DNA from: Saccharopolyspora kobensis
Lineage (GTDB): Bacteria; Actinomycetota; Actinomycetes; Mycobacteriales; Pseudonocardiaceae
DNA: 64,000 nucleotides
Direction of reading: 5' to 3'
Assembly: GCF_900108315.1 (NCBI RefSeq)
Contig: NZ_FNVB01000004.1
Location: forward strand, 62,001-126,000
This document shows positions 40,041 to 50,552 of the stretch, in pieces. A model generated the notes under the pieces. It was not told where the DNA came from. It saw only the letters and a program-made list of their open reading frames with translations, and searched no databases. Position 1 is the stretch's first letter; each line of letters begins with the position of its first letter. A program made the translations under genes and the position numbers.

Positions 40041-40798
40041 CGGGACCGCTCCCGGCGCGTCGCTCGCGGTCGTCGCGGTCGCTCGTCACGAGCCGGTTTC
40101 CTGGTGCCTTCCTCCCGCTCGGTGGCCCCGTCCTCCGGTTGCGCGGTGCCGCCGGTCGCCTCGCGCGCGGTACCGCTGACATCGCGCACGGCTTCGCCCG
40201 CGCTTTCGCCCGCGTATTCGACAGTGCTGCCCGCGCCTTCGCCGACATCGCGCACGGCTTCGCCCGCGCTTTCACCCACGTATTCGACGGCGCTGCCCGC
40301 GCCTTCGCCGACATCGCGCACGGCCTCGCCCGCTCCTTCCCCGACCTCGCGGACCGCACCACCCGCCCCTGCCCCCACCTCGCGAACCGCGCTACCAGCC
40401 CCTTCGCCGACCTCGCGCACGGCCGATCCCAGTCCCTGCGTCAGGTTCTCCAAGATCTGCGGGTTCCGGTCGATGGTCTGGAGGACGCGTTCCAGGATGC
40501 CGGCGACGTTGTCCAGCCGGACCTTCAGCAGGGCTTGGGCCTCCACGCCCTTGATCTCCAGCGCGACCCGGCCGAGGTGGACATCCGCTCCCACGTTGAG
40601 CTTGACCAGGTCGAGCACCTCCGCCTGCAGCGAGACCTTCGCCCGCAGGTCCTCGACTTCCAGGGAAATCTCGTCCACCCTCAAGTCCGGCACGTCCAAC
40701 AGCACGTCGGGCTCCGCGTTGCCGCGCCCGGCCGCTGCCGACTCGTCATCCGGTCCCGGCTCTTCGTCGAACTGATCGAACTCCGCCTCGTCGGCCAT
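40037..40798 (-). CDS. 11-residue amphipathic-repeat protein
   Basis: The 253-residue protein has an acidic start, then a conserved core at about residues 31-125 ('LDVPDLRVDEISLEVEDLRA', 'KLNVGADVHLGRVALEIKGV', 'EAQALLKVRLDNVAGILERV'). From about 130 it has eight tandem 11-residue units of the type SAVREVGEGAG, forming a likely amphipathic helix as in LEA or apolipoprotein-like proteins. The C-terminus is very basic. A ribosome site GAGGGG precedes ATG 40798. It is coupled to the small gene downstream. The family is known to me only as hypothetical actinobacterial proteins. Confidence 0.75.
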   Translation of the reverse strand: MADEAEFDQFDEEPGPDDESAAAGRGNAEPDVLLDVPDLRVDEISLEVEDLRAKVSLQAEVLDLVKLNVGADVHLGRVALEIKGVEAQALLKVRLDNVAGILERVLQTIDRNPQILENLTQGLGSAVREVGEGAGSAVREVGAGAGGAVREVGEGAGEAVRDVGEGAGSAVEYVGESAGEAVRDVGEGAGSTVEYAGESAGEAVRDVSGTAREATGGTAQPEDGATEREEGTRKPARDERPRRPRATRRERSR

Positions 40799-41007
40799 GG
40801 CGCCACCCCTCTTCGCGTTGGCCTCGGCCACACCGGCGACGTCGCCGCATCGCGGTGGCCGCGGACCAGGAAAACACAGGTCAGGGGCCGCCGCTGAGTG
40901 CTGGAGGCGGACACCGCCGAGACCGGGTTCGACCCGCGAGGTCGTCACCGGCCAGGCCGAGACCGTCCTCGGTCCGGCCGGTGACGTCGTCCACCGGCGA
41001 GCGGGAC

Positions 41008-41418
41008 TCAGCGGATTCGGGTCTGCTCCGCGTGATAGCCGCCGCCCGGCCAGACCCAGTCGCCGGTGAGGTGGTCGCCGTCGGCGCTGAACCGGGCGCG
41101 GTAGTGGGCGGGCGAACCCTTCTCGCCGCCCCAGATGATCAACGCGTCACCGTCGATCTCGTAGACGTAGTCGAGGGTTTCGCCGTCGCCGCCGTAGAAG
41201 CGGGACTTGAGTTCCGCGCCGGGTTCGGTGGCGCCGAAGGGCTTCTCGCGGCCGATGATCTCGATGCCGCGCACCCGGTGCCCGTCCTGCTCGATGTCGA
41301 TCTCCTGGTGCAGGAAGTGCCCGCCCGGCAACCACGAGTAGGTGACCTGGCCGGTGGCGCCGCCGCTCACCCGCCAGGTGCCGACGAGCCGGTCGAGGCC
41401 GCGAATGGTGTCGTCCAC
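41008..41418 (-). CDS. DUF1579-like small lipocalin-type protein
   Basis: The 136-residue protein starts at GTG 41418 (VDDTIRGLDRLVGTWRVSGG) and shows the DUF1579-like pattern of LVGTW, 'YSWLPGGHFLHQEIDI', and a series of beta-strands. Such proteins form a small beta-barrel and are often linked to ligand binding or to sigma-factor operons. It follows the hydrolase at 41454 by 35 bases and the sigma factor further upstream, so the three probably form one operon. Function unknown. Confidence 0.72.
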   Translation of the reverse strand: MDDTIRGLDRLVGTWRVSGGATGQVTYSWLPGGHFLHQEIDIEQDGHRVRGIEIIGREKPFGATEPGAELKSRFYGGDGETLDYVYEIDGDALIIWGGEKGSPAHYRARFSADGDHLTGDWVWPGGGYHAEQTRIR

Positions 41419-41453
41419 GGGGTTTCCGCCTTTCAACTGGGAACAGGGGTCGT

Positions 41454-42257
41454 TCAGCCGCGCAGGAATTCGACGATCGGCGGGGCGAGCTTGGCGGGCG
41501 CCATCATCACCGCGCCGTGGTTGAGGCCGGGCAGCGTGCGGTGCTCGGCGGTGGGCAGCACCTCGGCGATGGCGCGGGCCGCGCTGTGGAAACCGGCCGG
41601 GCTCTTGCCGCCGGTCAGCACGAGAGCGGGCGAAGTCGTCGACCACTCCTCGGCCTTGAGCGGTTTCCCCTGCTGGGAGTCGCCCATCACCGCGATGTCG
41701 TGGGGCAGCGTGTGCGCCATCGCCTTCAGCCCGGACCACACGCCGGGCATCAGCCGCATCATGGCGACCATGAACCCGGGCATGCCCTGCGCCTTGGTCA
41801 TGAAGTACTTGACCGCCTCGCCGCGCCGGTCATCGGCGAGCAGTGCGTCGATGTGCCGCGCGAAGTCCCACGGCGGCCCGAAGTCGCCCTTCTCGACCAC
41901 GAACGGCGGCTCGTACACCGCGATCCGTTCGACGTCGAGTTCGACCGCGGCGCGCAATGCGAGCACGGCGCCGGAGGAACTGCCGAACAGCGAGGCCGAG
42001 CCACCGGCGTGCTCGATCAGCGCGGCGATGTCCTCGATCTCGCGCTCGACCGCGTAGTCCGCCGCGTTGCCGCTCGCGCCCCGGCCCCGCCGGTCGTAGT
42101 TGATGACGGTGAAGTGCTCGGCGAGCAGGGCGGCGAGCTTGCGGGCGTCGGACCGGTCGGCCAGCGCCGAGGACACCAGGACGACGGCTGGGCCGCTGCC
42201 GGATTCCTCGAACGCGATCTCGGTGCCGTCCTGCGAGCGGACTGCGTGCTTGGTCAT
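41454..42257 (-). CDS. Alpha/beta hydrolase in the sigma-factor operon
   Basis: The 267-residue protein has elbow 'LFGSSSGAVLALRA' (Ser near residue 92), 'INYDRRGRGASGNA' and late 'LPGLNHGAVM' with the His. The GSSSG elbow replaces the classic GxSxG with the same spacing. ATG 42257 lies 70 bases after the stop of the sigma-factor gene on the same strand. Operons of an ECF sigma factor with a hydrolase are common in actinobacteria, and the hydrolase is usually the regulated enzyme. The substrate is unknown. Confidence 0.82.
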   Translation of the reverse strand: MTKHAVRSQDGTEIAFEESGSGPAVVLVSSALADRSDARKLAALLAEHFTVINYDRRGRGASGNAADYAVEREIEDIAALIEHAGGSASLFGSSSGAVLALRAAVELDVERIAVYEPPFVVEKGDFGPPWDFARHIDALLADDRRGEAVKYFMTKAQGMPGFMVAMMRLMPGVWSGLKAMAHTLPHDIAVMGDSQQGKPLKAEEWSTTSPALVLTGGKSPAGFHSAARAIAEVLPTAEHRTLPGLNHGAVMMAPAKLAPPIVEFLRG

Positions 42258-42327
42258 GGCTTCTCCGTCCAGGGGTGTCGTGCCGTCTTCTGCTCGTGTG
42301 ACGGCCCCTCGGCGGAAAAGGAATCGG

Positions 42328-43380
42328 TCAGTTCGGCGGCAGCACCAGCGGAAGTCCGGCCGCGGCGAACCAGCGCGGTTCGAACGAGGTGATCGCGGTG
42401 ATCCGGCCGTCGTCGACGCGCAGCACGTCGAGCACCTGCGCGCGGAACTCCCCGGCGAGGTCGCGAGTCTGCTCGGCACTGGGGCGCTGGACGTAGTGCG
42501 CGACGGCGGGCTGTCGGTTCACGCTGGTCAGCACGCTGCGCCACGAGCCGAGGTACCACTGCGAATCCGGGTCGAAGACCTGGCGGGCGAAGTCGAGCAG
42601 CGGTTCGCGGCCGACCAGCCAGGCCGGGTGCGGCGGCATCGTCTGCCGCACGTCCTCGGCGAGGAGTCCGGCGAGCGCGTCCAGGTCGGCCTGCTGGTGC
42701 GCTTCGACGTACTGCCGGACCAGTGCGCGCTCATCGGCGCTCGGCTCCGCGGACTGCGTCCAGTCGTCCCGGTCGCGGGGCAGCTGCTGCTTCAACGTCG
42801 CGCGCGCCCGCTGCAACGCGCTCTTCACCGAGGCCACGCTGGTCTCCAGCAGCGCCGCGGTTTCGGTGGCGGGCCAGCCCAGCACGTCGCGGGTGATCAG
42901 CACGGCCCGCTGCCGGGCGGGCAGCTGCTGGATCGCGGCCAGGAACGCGAGCTCGACGGTCTCCCGCGCGACCGCCACCGCGGCGGGCTCCTGCTCGGCG
43001 TCGGCGACCGGCTCCAGCAGCCGATCCGGAACCGGTTGCAGCCAGGGAACTTCGACCGGCGGTGCTCCCGCTCCGGCCAGCGGCGGGACCTGGTAGGCGG
43101 CGGCCACCCGCTTGTTCCGGTCGATCAGGTCCAGGCACGCGTTGGTGGCGATCTTGTACAGCCAGGCGCGGAACGTCGACCGGCCCTCGTAGGTCTCCCG
43201 CCGCCGCCACGCCCGCAGCAGCGTCTCCTGGACGACGTCCTCGGCATCGTCGAACGAGCCGAGCATCCGGTAGCAGTGCACCTGCAGCTCCCGGCGGTAG
43301 CGCCCGGCCAGCTCGCCGAACGCGACCTGGTCGCCGTCCTTCGCCGCGGCCACCAGCACGCCGATCTCGTCGGACACCAC
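42328..43380 (-). CDS. ECF sigma factor with C-terminal SnoaL-like domain (SigX5-type)
   Basis: The 350-residue protein has sigma region 2 at about 10-80 ('LQVHCYRMLGSFDDAEDVVQ', 'FRAWLYKIATNACLDLIDRN') and region 4 at about 160-205 ('LPARQRAVLITRDVLGWPAT', 'ETSVASVKSALQRA'). A SnoaL/NTF2-like domain occupies about 215-340 ('YVEAHQQADLDALAGLLAED'), typical of sigma factors that need no anti-sigma protein. GTG 43380 has AGGAGG about 7 bases upstream. It heads a likely operon with a hydrolase and a DUF1579-like gene and probably controls it. Confidence 0.9.
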   Translation of the reverse strand: MVSDEIGVLVAAAKDGDQVAFGELAGRYRRELQVHCYRMLGSFDDAEDVVQETLLRAWRRRETYEGRSTFRAWLYKIATNACLDLIDRNKRVAAAYQVPPLAGAGAPPVEVPWLQPVPDRLLEPVADAEQEPAAVAVARETVELAFLAAIQQLPARQRAVLITRDVLGWPATETAALLETSVASVKSALQRARATLKQQLPRDRDDWTQSAEPSADERALVRQYVEAHQQADLDALAGLLAEDVRQTMPPHPAWLVGREPLLDFARQVFDPDSQWYLGSWRSVLTSVNRQPAVAHYVQRPSAEQTRDLAGEFRAQVLDVLRVDDGRITAITSFEPRWFAAAGLPLVLPPN

Positions 43381-43429
43381 CCGCCACCTCCTGGTACTCC
43401 CGCGCCAACACTAGTGCCCGAAAACGCGA

Positions 43430-43464
43430 GAACGGGCCCGCATCCGGCAGATGCGGGCCCGTTC
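43430..43464. terminator. Terminator of ilvD
   Basis: A perfect 15-base stem (43430-43444 with 43450-43464) closes a 5-base loop, 13 bases downstream of the ilvD stop. It sits in the gap between ilvD and the tandem sigma-factor gene. Confidence 0.9.
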
Positions 43465-43477
43465 TTCCTCCGCGCGG

Positions 43478-45322
43478 TTACTTGTTGACGTCGCGGACCG
43501 CGCCGTAGGAGGCGGAGGTGGCGAGGCGGGCGTAGGCGCGCAGGGCGGCCGTCACCTTGCGCTCGCGGCCCACCGGGGTCCACGGCTGCTCGCCGGCTTC
43601 CATCTTGGCGCGGCGCTCGGCCAGCACCTCGTCGGAGACCAGCAGCTCCAGCTTGCGCTCGCGGACGTCGATGAGGATCTGGTCGCCGTTCTCCACCAGG
43701 CCGATCGTGCCGCCGTTGGCCGCCTCGGGGGAGATGTGGCCGATCGACAGGCCGGAGGAACCGCCGGAGAAGCGGCCGTCGGTGATCAGCGCGCACTTCT
43801 TGCCCAGGCCGGAGCCCTTCAGGAACGCAGTCGGGTGCAGCATCTCCTGCATGCCCGGCCCGCCCGCGGGGCCTTCGTAGCGGATCACCAGCACGTCACC
43901 GGGCTGGATCTCCTTGTTCAGGATCGCCGAGACGGCCTGCTCCTGGCTCTCCAGCACGCGCGCCGGGCCCTGGAAGTACCAGAGCTCCTCCTCGACGCCC
44001 GCGGTCTTGACCACCGCGCCCTCTTCGGCGAGGTTGCCCTTGAGCACGGCCAGCCCGCCGTCGGCGGTGTAGGCGTGCGCGACGTCGCGGATGCATCCGT
44101 TCGCCGCATCGGTGTCCAAAGAGGACCAGCGGTTCTCGGTGGAGAACGCCTTCGTGGTGCGCACCCCGCCCGGCGCGGCGTGGAACAGCTCGATGGCCTC
44201 CGGCGACGGCGACTCGCCGCGGATGTCCCACTTGTCCAGCCACTCGGTGAGGCTCGCGCTGTGCACCGAGGAGACGTCGCGGTGCAGCAGGCCCGCGCGG
44301 TCCAGCTCGCCCATGATCGCGGAGATGCCGCCGGCCCGGTGCACGTCCTCCATGTGGTAGTCGGAGTTCGGGCTGACCTTCGACAGGCACGGCACCCGGC
44401 GGCTGGTCTCGGCGATGTCGTCGAGGTCGAAGTCGACCTCGCCCTCGATCGCGGCGGCCAGCGTGTGCAGCACCGTGTTGGTGGAACCGCCCATCGCCAT
44501 GTCCAGCGCCATGGCGTTCTCGAACGCCTTCTTGTTCGCGACCGACCGCGGCAGCACCGACTCGTCGTCCTCGCCGTAGTAGCGCTTGGCGATGCGCACC
44601 ACGGTCCGGCCGGCTTCCCGGAACAGCTCGCGGCGCGCGGCGTGCGTGGCCAGCGTCGAGCCGTTGCCGGGCAGCGCCAGGCCGAGCGCCTCGGTGAGGC
44701 AGTTCATCGAGTTCGCGGTGAACATGCCCGAGCAGGACCCGCAGGTCGGGCACGCCGAGCGCTCCACCTCGGTGAGCCCGTCGTCGTCCACCGCGGAGTT
44801 CGCCGACGCGGCGATGGTGGTGATCAGGTCGGTCGGGGCCTGCGCCACGCCTTCGACCACGACCGCCTTGCCCGCCTCCATCGGCCCGCCGGAGACGAAC
44901 ACGGTCGGGATGTTCAGCCGCATCGCGGCGTTGAGCATGCCCGGCGTGATCTTGTCGCAGTTGGAGATGCACACCAGCGCGTCCGCCTGGTGGGCGTTGA
45001 CCATGTACTCCACCGAGTCGGCGATCAGCTCGCGCGAGGGCAGCGAGTAGAGCATGCCGCTGTGGCCCATCGCGATGCCGTCGTCCACCGCGATGGTGTG
45101 GAACTCCCGCGGCACGCCACCGGCCTCGCGGATCGTCTCGGCCACCACGTCGCCGAGGTCGCGCAGGTGCACGTGGCCGGGCACGAACTGCGTGTAGGAG
45201 TTGGCGATCGCGACGATCGGCTTGCCGAAGTCGTCGTCGGTCATACCGGTGGCACGCCAAAGCGACCGAGCGCCAGCGGCATTTCGTCCATGGGTAGTCG
45301 TCCGAGAGCGCAGCTGAGGCAT
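43478..45322 (-). CDS. ilvD: Dihydroxy-acid dehydratase
   Basis: The 614-residue IlvD dehydrates 2,3-dihydroxyisovalerate and its methylvalerate homologue to the keto acids of valine/leucine and isoleucine. Cluster cysteines are visible in '[13 protein letters not shown]' and '[18 protein letters not shown]', and the C-terminal '[19 protein letters not shown]' is the family signature. ATG 45322 has GAGAAGG 5 bases upstream; GTG 45328 is two codons earlier. It lies apart from ilvBNC and is transcribed the other way, so it has its own promoter in 45323-45469. Confidence 0.96.
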   Translation of the reverse strand: MPQLRSRTTTHGRNAAGARSLWRATGMTDDDFGKPIVAIANSYTQFVPGHVHLRDLGDVVAETIREAGGVPREFHTIAVDDGIAMGHSGMLYSLPSRELIADSVEYMVNAHQADALVCISNCDKITPGMLNAAMRLNIPTVFVSGGPMEAGKAVVVEGVAQAPTDLITTIAASANSAVDDDGLTEVERSACPTCGSCSGMFTANSMNCLTEALGLALPGNGSTLATHAARRELFREAGRTVVRIAKRYYGEDDESVLPRSVANKKAFENAMALDMAMGGSTNTVLHTLAAAIEGEVDFDLDDIAETSRRVPCLSKVSPNSDYHMEDVHRAGGISAIMGELDRAGLLHRDVSSVHSASLTEWLDKWDIRGESPSPEAIELFHAAPGGVRTTKAFSTENRWSSLDTDAANGCIRDVAHAYTADGGLAVLKGNLAEEGAVVKTAGVEEELWYFQGPARVLESQEQAVSAILNKEIQPGDVLVIRYEGPAGGPGMQEMLHPTAFLKGSGLGKKCALITDGRFSGGSSGLSIGHISPEAANGGTIGLVENGDQILIDVRERKLELLVSDEVLAERRAKMEAGEQPWTPVGRERKVTAALRAYARLATSASYGAVRDVNK

Positions 45323-45469
45323 ATCCACCTTCTCGTTCGGGAAGCGCGCATTTCACCCGGCGCGGATGTTCGGTGGTGTCAACGGGAACGCGCGCGGCGA
45401 CTTCCGTCGGAAACATCCGTCACCAAGGGACGCGCCTTGTGGGCGCGGGGAGTGGCGGTGCCGCCGAGA

Positions 45470-45940
45470 TTACTCCTGCGATTCCGGGTTGGGGAGGCGC
45501 CCACCGCTCATCACCGACAGGCGGGGCAGGTCGCGCACCCGCACCGCGGGCAGGGTGATCTCCTTGCCGGAGGTCAGCACCGCCTTGAGCCAGCGCTTCT
45601 CGTCCAGGCGCAGCGAGGTGACCTCGTCCCACCCGAACCGGTCGCCGCCGAGCGCGGTGCGCACCTTGACCTGGTCCTGGCCCACCGTGGTGCGGGTGCG
45701 CAGGATCCACCAGGCCAGGCCGAGCGGGATCAGGTACACCAGCAGGCCCCACGGGTACGCGGCCCAGGCCAGCGGGGTGGCGCAGACCAGGATGGCGAGC
45801 ACGGCGAGCAGCGATACCGGGGTGATCCGGAAGGTGAGCGACTTCGGGAGCTCGGGCTGCTTCGGCTGCTCGGAGCTCGCCGGGGCGTCGGCGACCTGGT
45901 CGTTTTCGGGCTGCTCGGGCTGCTGCGGGGTCTCGCTCAC
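45470..45940 (-). CDS. PH-domain membrane protein (Cfp6-like)
   Basis: The 156-residue protein has a Pro/Gln/Glu-rich first 33 residues, two adjacent hydrophobic helices (about 42-56 and 60-76), and a bacterial PH domain ('VGQDQVKVRTALGGDRFGWD', 'LPAVRVRDLPRLSVM'). M. tuberculosis Rv3004 (cfp6) sits beside ilvB in the same divergent arrangement, from memory. It is probably inserted in the membrane with the PH domain in the cytoplasm. GTG 45940 is the most likely start. Function unknown. Confidence 0.8.
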   Translation of the reverse strand: MSETPQQPEQPENDQVADAPASSEQPKQPELPKSLTFRITPVSLLAVLAILVCATPLAWAAYPWGLLVYLIPLGLAWWILRTRTTVGQDQVKVRTALGGDRFGWDEVTSLRLDEKRWLKAVLTSGKEITLPAVRVRDLPRLSVMSGGRLPNPESQE

Positions 45941-46145
45941 GCCGTCGATGGTCTCACCTGCGCTCGCGCGGCCGCCAAGGTCCCGTGGATCGGGCGCGAA
46001 TCCCGTCACGACCATGACACGACCGGGCGCGGCGTACGTCACACGCGTGGTGGACAATGCGCCCATGACCTGCGGGTACGGTGCACCGGTCGGTGGTTCC
46101 GGGCGTCCCAGGTGTCCACCATGCGGGAGGATCGTCCCGCATGGT

Positions 46146-46174
46146 TTGACGGAACGTGGTGCGTTGATTAACGT
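46146..46174 (+). promoter_or_regulatory. ilvB promoter
   Basis: TTGACG (46146-46151) and TAACGT (46169-46174) are 17 bases apart. Transcription would begin near 46181, at or one base before the ATG of the leader peptide, so the leader would be read from a leaderless transcript. Confidence 0.75.
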
Positions 46175-46181
46175 CCTTGCC

Positions 46182-46232
46182 ATGCTGCGACTGCACGACA
46201 TTCTCGTACTTCCCCGGCGCGTCGACGCCTAG
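46182..46232 (+). CDS. ilvB leader peptide (attenuator)
   Basis: The 16-residue frame reads [16 protein letters not shown]. Seven of 16 residues are Leu, Ile or Val, and rare codons in this GC-rich background (ATT, GTA, CTT) cluster at codons 7, 9 and 10. It has no Shine-Dalgarno site but starts at the predicted transcription start. Its stop codon lies in the 5' arm of the following hairpin. The arrangement matches the ilvBNC attenuator known in Corynebacterium glutamicum: a ribosome stalled for lack of charged branched-chain tRNA would disturb the hairpins and let RNA polymerase proceed into ilvB. Confidence 0.85.
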   Translation: MLRLHDILVLPRRVDA

Positions 46233-46294
46233 GAAGTTCGCAGCGTCGACGCGCCAACCCTCGTGGGGCCATTTGTGGTCCGCGGGGGTTTTTT
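46216..46294 (+). terminator. ilvB attenuator: pause hairpin and intrinsic terminator
   Basis: GGCGCGTCGACGC (46216-46228) pairs perfectly with 46243-46255. The terminator stem follows (46258-46271 with 46275-46289, with G:U pairs and one bulge), then six T's (46289-46294). I could not draw a convincing antiterminator between arms 2 and 3, so the switching step is inferred. Confidence 0.8.
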
Positions 46295-46332
46295 CGTGTC
46301 CAGCCCAACCTACCGACCTTGAGGCAGACCCG

Positions 46333-48162
46333 ATGACCAGCGCCAACACCAGGCAGAATCCGGTCCCGGCGCCCCCGCCTGGACGCCGTCCGAAGCCCGC
46401 ACCGCCCAGCGGTGCCCCAGTGAAGGTGACCGGTGCGCAGGCACTGGTGCGCTCCCTGGAATCCGTGGGCTGCGAGATCGTCTTCGGCATTCCGGGCGGC
46501 ACCATCCTCCCCTCCTACGACCCGCTCCTCGACTCGCAGAAGGTCCGGCACGTGCTGGTCCGCCACGAGCAGGGCGCCGGGCACGCGGCCACCGGCTACG
46601 CCCAGGTCACCGGCGAGGTCGGGGTGTGCATGGCCACCTCGGGGCCGGGCGCGACCAACCTCGTCACCGCGCTGGCCGACGCGCACATGGACTCGGTGCC
46701 GGTGGTGGCCATCACCGGTCAGCAGAGCACCGCGATGATCGGCTCCGACGCCTTCCAGGAAGCCGACATCTGCGGCATCACGCTGCCGATCACCAAGCAC
46801 AACTTCCTGGTCACCAACCCGGACGACATCCCGCGCACCATCGCCGAGGCGTTCTACATCGCCGCCAGCGGCCGCCCCGGCCCGGTGCTGGTCGACATCC
46901 CCAAGGACGTTCAGCAGGCCACCACCTCGTTCTCCTGGCCGCCGGAGATGAAGCTGCCCGGCTACCGGCCGACCAGCAAGCCGCACGGCAAGCAGGTCCG
47001 CGAGGCCGCCAAGCTGATCACCGAGGCGCACCGCCCGGTGCTCTACGTCGGCGGTGGCGTGATCAAGGCCGACGCGCACGCCGAACTGCGCGAACTGGCC
47101 GAGCGCACCGGCATCCCGGTGGTGACCACGCTGATGGCGCGCGGCGCGTTCCCCGACTCGCACCCGCAGCACCTGGGCATGCCCGGCATGCACGGCACGG
47201 TCGCCGCGGTCACCGCGATGCAGCGCGCCGACCTGCTGATCGCGCTGGGCGCGCGCTTCGACGACCGGGTCACCGGTCAGCTGGCGTCGTTCGCGCCGGA
47301 GGCCAAGGTCGTGCACGCCGACATCGACCCGGCGGAGATCTCCAAGAACCGCCACGCCGACGTGCCGATCGTCGGCGACTGCAAGGACGTCATCGCCGAG
47401 CTGATCGAGGCGGTCGGCACCGCCACCACCGAGCACGGCACGGCGGACCTGACGCCCTGGTGGGCGCAGCTCAACGACTGGCGCGAGCGGTTCCCGCGGG
47501 GCTACGAGTGGCCGGCCGACGGCAGCCTGTCGCCGGAGTACGTCATCGAGCGGCTGGGCAAGATCGCCGGGCCGGAGGCGATCTACGCGGCGGGCGTCGG
47601 GCAGCACCAGATGTGGGCCGCGCAGTTCATCGACTACGAGAACCCGCGCACCTGGCTGAACTCCGGTGGCCTGGGCACCATGGGCTACGCGGTGCCCGCC
47701 GCGATGGGCGCCAAGGCGGGCGCGCCGGACAAGGCGGTGTGGGCGGTCGACGGCGACGGCTGCTTCCAGATGACCAACCAGGAACTGGCGACCTGCGCCA
47801 TCGAGGACCTGCCGATCAAGGTCGCCATCATCAACAACGGCAACCTGGGCATGGTCCGGCAGTGGCAGAACCTGTTCTACGCCGAGCGCTACTCGCACAG
47901 CGACCTCGGCACCCACAAGCACCGCATCCCGGACTTCAAGCTGCTGGCCGAGGCCTACGGCTGCGTCGGCCTGCGGTGCGAGTCCAAAGAGGACGTCGAC
48001 AGCGTCATCCAGCGCGCGATGGAGATCAACGACCGCCCGGTCGTGATCGACTTCGTGGTGGGCGCCGACGCCCAGGTGTGGCCGATGGTGGCCGCCGGGA
48101 CCAGCAACGACGAGATCATGGCTGCGCGCGACGTCCGCCCGCAGTTCGAGGACGAGGAGTGA
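46333..48162 (+). CDS. ilvB: Acetolactate synthase large subunit
   Basis: The 609-residue enzyme joins two pyruvates, or pyruvate and 2-ketobutyrate, as the first common step of valine, leucine and isoleucine synthesis. The ThDP-activating glutamate is in [16 protein letters not shown] near residue 79, and the ThDP motif runs from [11 protein letters not shown] to '[12 protein letters not shown]'. The N-terminal 35 residues are a Pro-rich extension. ATG 46333 lies after GAGGCAG. It is preceded by a promoter, leader peptide and attenuator, and followed 7 bases later by ilvN. Confidence 0.96.
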   Translation: MTSANTRQNPVPAPPPGRRPKPAPPSGAPVKVTGAQALVRSLESVGCEIVFGIPGGTILPSYDPLLDSQKVRHVLVRHEQGAGHAATGYAQVTGEVGVCMATSGPGATNLVTALADAHMDSVPVVAITGQQSTAMIGSDAFQEADICGITLPITKHNFLVTNPDDIPRTIAEAFYIAASGRPGPVLVDIPKDVQQATTSFSWPPEMKLPGYRPTSKPHGKQVREAAKLITEAHRPVLYVGGGVIKADAHAELRELAERTGIPVVTTLMARGAFPDSHPQHLGMPGMHGTVAAVTAMQRADLLIALGARFDDRVTGQLASFAPEAKVVHADIDPAEISKNRHADVPIVGDCKDVIAELIEAVGTATTEHGTADLTPWWAQLNDWRERFPRGYEWPADGSLSPEYVIERLGKIAGPEAIYAAGVGQHQMWAAQFIDYENPRTWLNSGGLGTMGYAVPAAMGAKAGAPDKAVWAVDGDGCFQMTNQELATCAIEDLPIKVAIINNGNLGMVRQWQNLFYAERYSHSDLGTHKHRIPDFKLLAEAYGCVGLRCESKEDVDSVIQRAMEINDRPVVIDFVVGADAQVWPMVAAGTSNDEIMAARDVRPQFEDEE

Positions 48163-48169
48163 GCGCGCG

Positions 48170-48676
48170 ATGAGCCGACACACGCTCAGCGTGCTGGTGG
48201 AGAACGTTCCGGGCGTCCTGGCCCGGGTGTCCGGCCTGTTCTCCCGGCGCAGCTTCAACATCGAGTCGCTCGCGGTCGGCCCGACCGAGCACCCGGAGAT
48301 CTCCCGGATGACGATCGTGGTCCAGGTCAGCGACCAGCCGCTGGAACAGGTCACCAAGCAGCTCAACAAGCTGATCAACGTGATCAAGATCGTGGAGCTG
48401 GACACCGAAGCGGCGGTGCAGCGGGAACTGCTGCTGGTCAAGGTCCGCGCCGACGCGTCGGTGCGCAGCCAGGTCCTGGAAACGGTGCAGCTGTTCCGCG
48501 CGAAGGTGGTGGACGTCTCCCCCGAGGCGCTGACCATCGAGGCCACCGGAACCGCCGATAAGCTCGACGCGTTGCTGCGAATGCTGGAACCGTACGGCGT
48601 CCGCGAGATGGTGCAGTCGGGCACGATCGCGATCGGTCGTGGTCCGCGCTCCATAACGGCCACAGCAGTGCGCTAA
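48170..48676 (+). CDS. ilvN: Acetolactate synthase small (regulatory) subunit
   Basis: The 168-residue subunit has an N-terminal ACT domain ('LSVLVENVPGVLARVSGLFS', then 'FNIESLAVGPTEHPEISRMT') that binds valine for feedback inhibition, and a C-terminal dimer domain. It begins 7 bases after ilvB. The holoenzyme of IlvB and IlvN acts in the cytoplasm. Its length is normal for the family. Confidence 0.96.
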   Translation: MSRHTLSVLVENVPGVLARVSGLFSRRSFNIESLAVGPTEHPEISRMTIVVQVSDQPLEQVTKQLNKLINVIKIVELDTEAAVQRELLLVKVRADASVRSQVLETVQLFRAKVVDVSPEALTIEATGTADKLDALLRMLEPYGVREMVQSGTIAIGRGPRSITATAVR

Positions 48677-49915
<1,239 letters not shown>

Positions 49916-49973
49916 GCTGACGCCGCTCCCGGATTTCGGCGGCGCGCCACCCGCGCGGACCGCCGATGCGAAC

Positions 49974-50005
49974 GGCCCGGTGCACCCCACAAGGGGCACC
50001 GGGCC
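49974..50005 (+). terminator. Terminator of ilvC
   Basis: A nine-base stem (49974-49982 with 49997-50005) continues after a two-base bulge into a four-base CCCC/GGGG stem with loop ACAA. It lies about 60 bases after the stop codon. Confidence 0.8.
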
Positions 50006-50079
50006 TCGTGCCGTGGCGGGGATTTTCCCGTTTACCAGGGGCGGGATCGTCGCTGCGGGTGAGGTCTACAGTACGCATC

Positions 50080-50322
50080 GTGAGTGAGAACGAGATCGTC
50101 GACGACAAGGCGCACATCCGCCACGAGCTGGACTTCTCCACCGCGGAGTGGATCACCAGCACCGACGACCCCGACGAGCCCGGCGTGGAGATCGCGTTCG
50201 TCGGCGGCTACGTCGGCATGCGCAACGGCGCGGACCCGGACGGACCGGTGCTGGTCTTCACACCGGAGGAGTGGGACGCGTTCGTCGCCGGTGCCAAGGA
50301 CGGCGAGTTCGACGAGCCGTGA
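50080..50322 (+). CDS. DUF397 family small protein
   Basis: The 80-residue protein has the DUF397 pattern: the core ends with 'GMRNGADPDGPVLVFTPEEW' and 'FVAGAKDGEFDE'. DUF397 genes in actinobacteria usually accompany an XRE/DUF5753 regulator and may be antitoxin- or developmental-type partners; here no such regulator is adjacent. The -10-like TACAGT (50066-50071) ends 8 bases before GTG 50080, so the mRNA could be leaderless. A hairpin follows the stop. Confidence 0.78.
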   Translation: MSENEIVDDKAHIRHELDFSTAEWITSTDDPDEPGVEIAFVGGYVGMRNGADPDGPVLVFTPEEWDAFVAGAKDGEFDEP

Positions 50323-50330
50323 CAGGCGGG

Positions 50331-50352
50331 CTGCGCGGGTCGCTCCGCGCAG
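50331..50352 (+). terminator. Hairpin after the DUF397 gene
   Basis: CTGCGCGG (50331-50338) pairs perfectly with CCGCGCAG (50345-50352) across a six-base loop, 9 bases after the stop. Confidence 0.65.
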
Positions 50353-50552
50353 TCCTCGCTGTTTCACCCCGCGCGTCGGGACGGTTGCGTGACCGCGGGT
50401 GCACGGACAGTTCGAACCACTAGTCCGATTAAGTGGCAATTCACCCCACCGGTCTCGCGCCGTTCTATTCGCACCCGGGCTGATCTGCGATAATGCCGTT
50501 CAACCGGATTATCCGGGCGGATTGTTCCGAACCGGTGATCCGGGCAACACCC

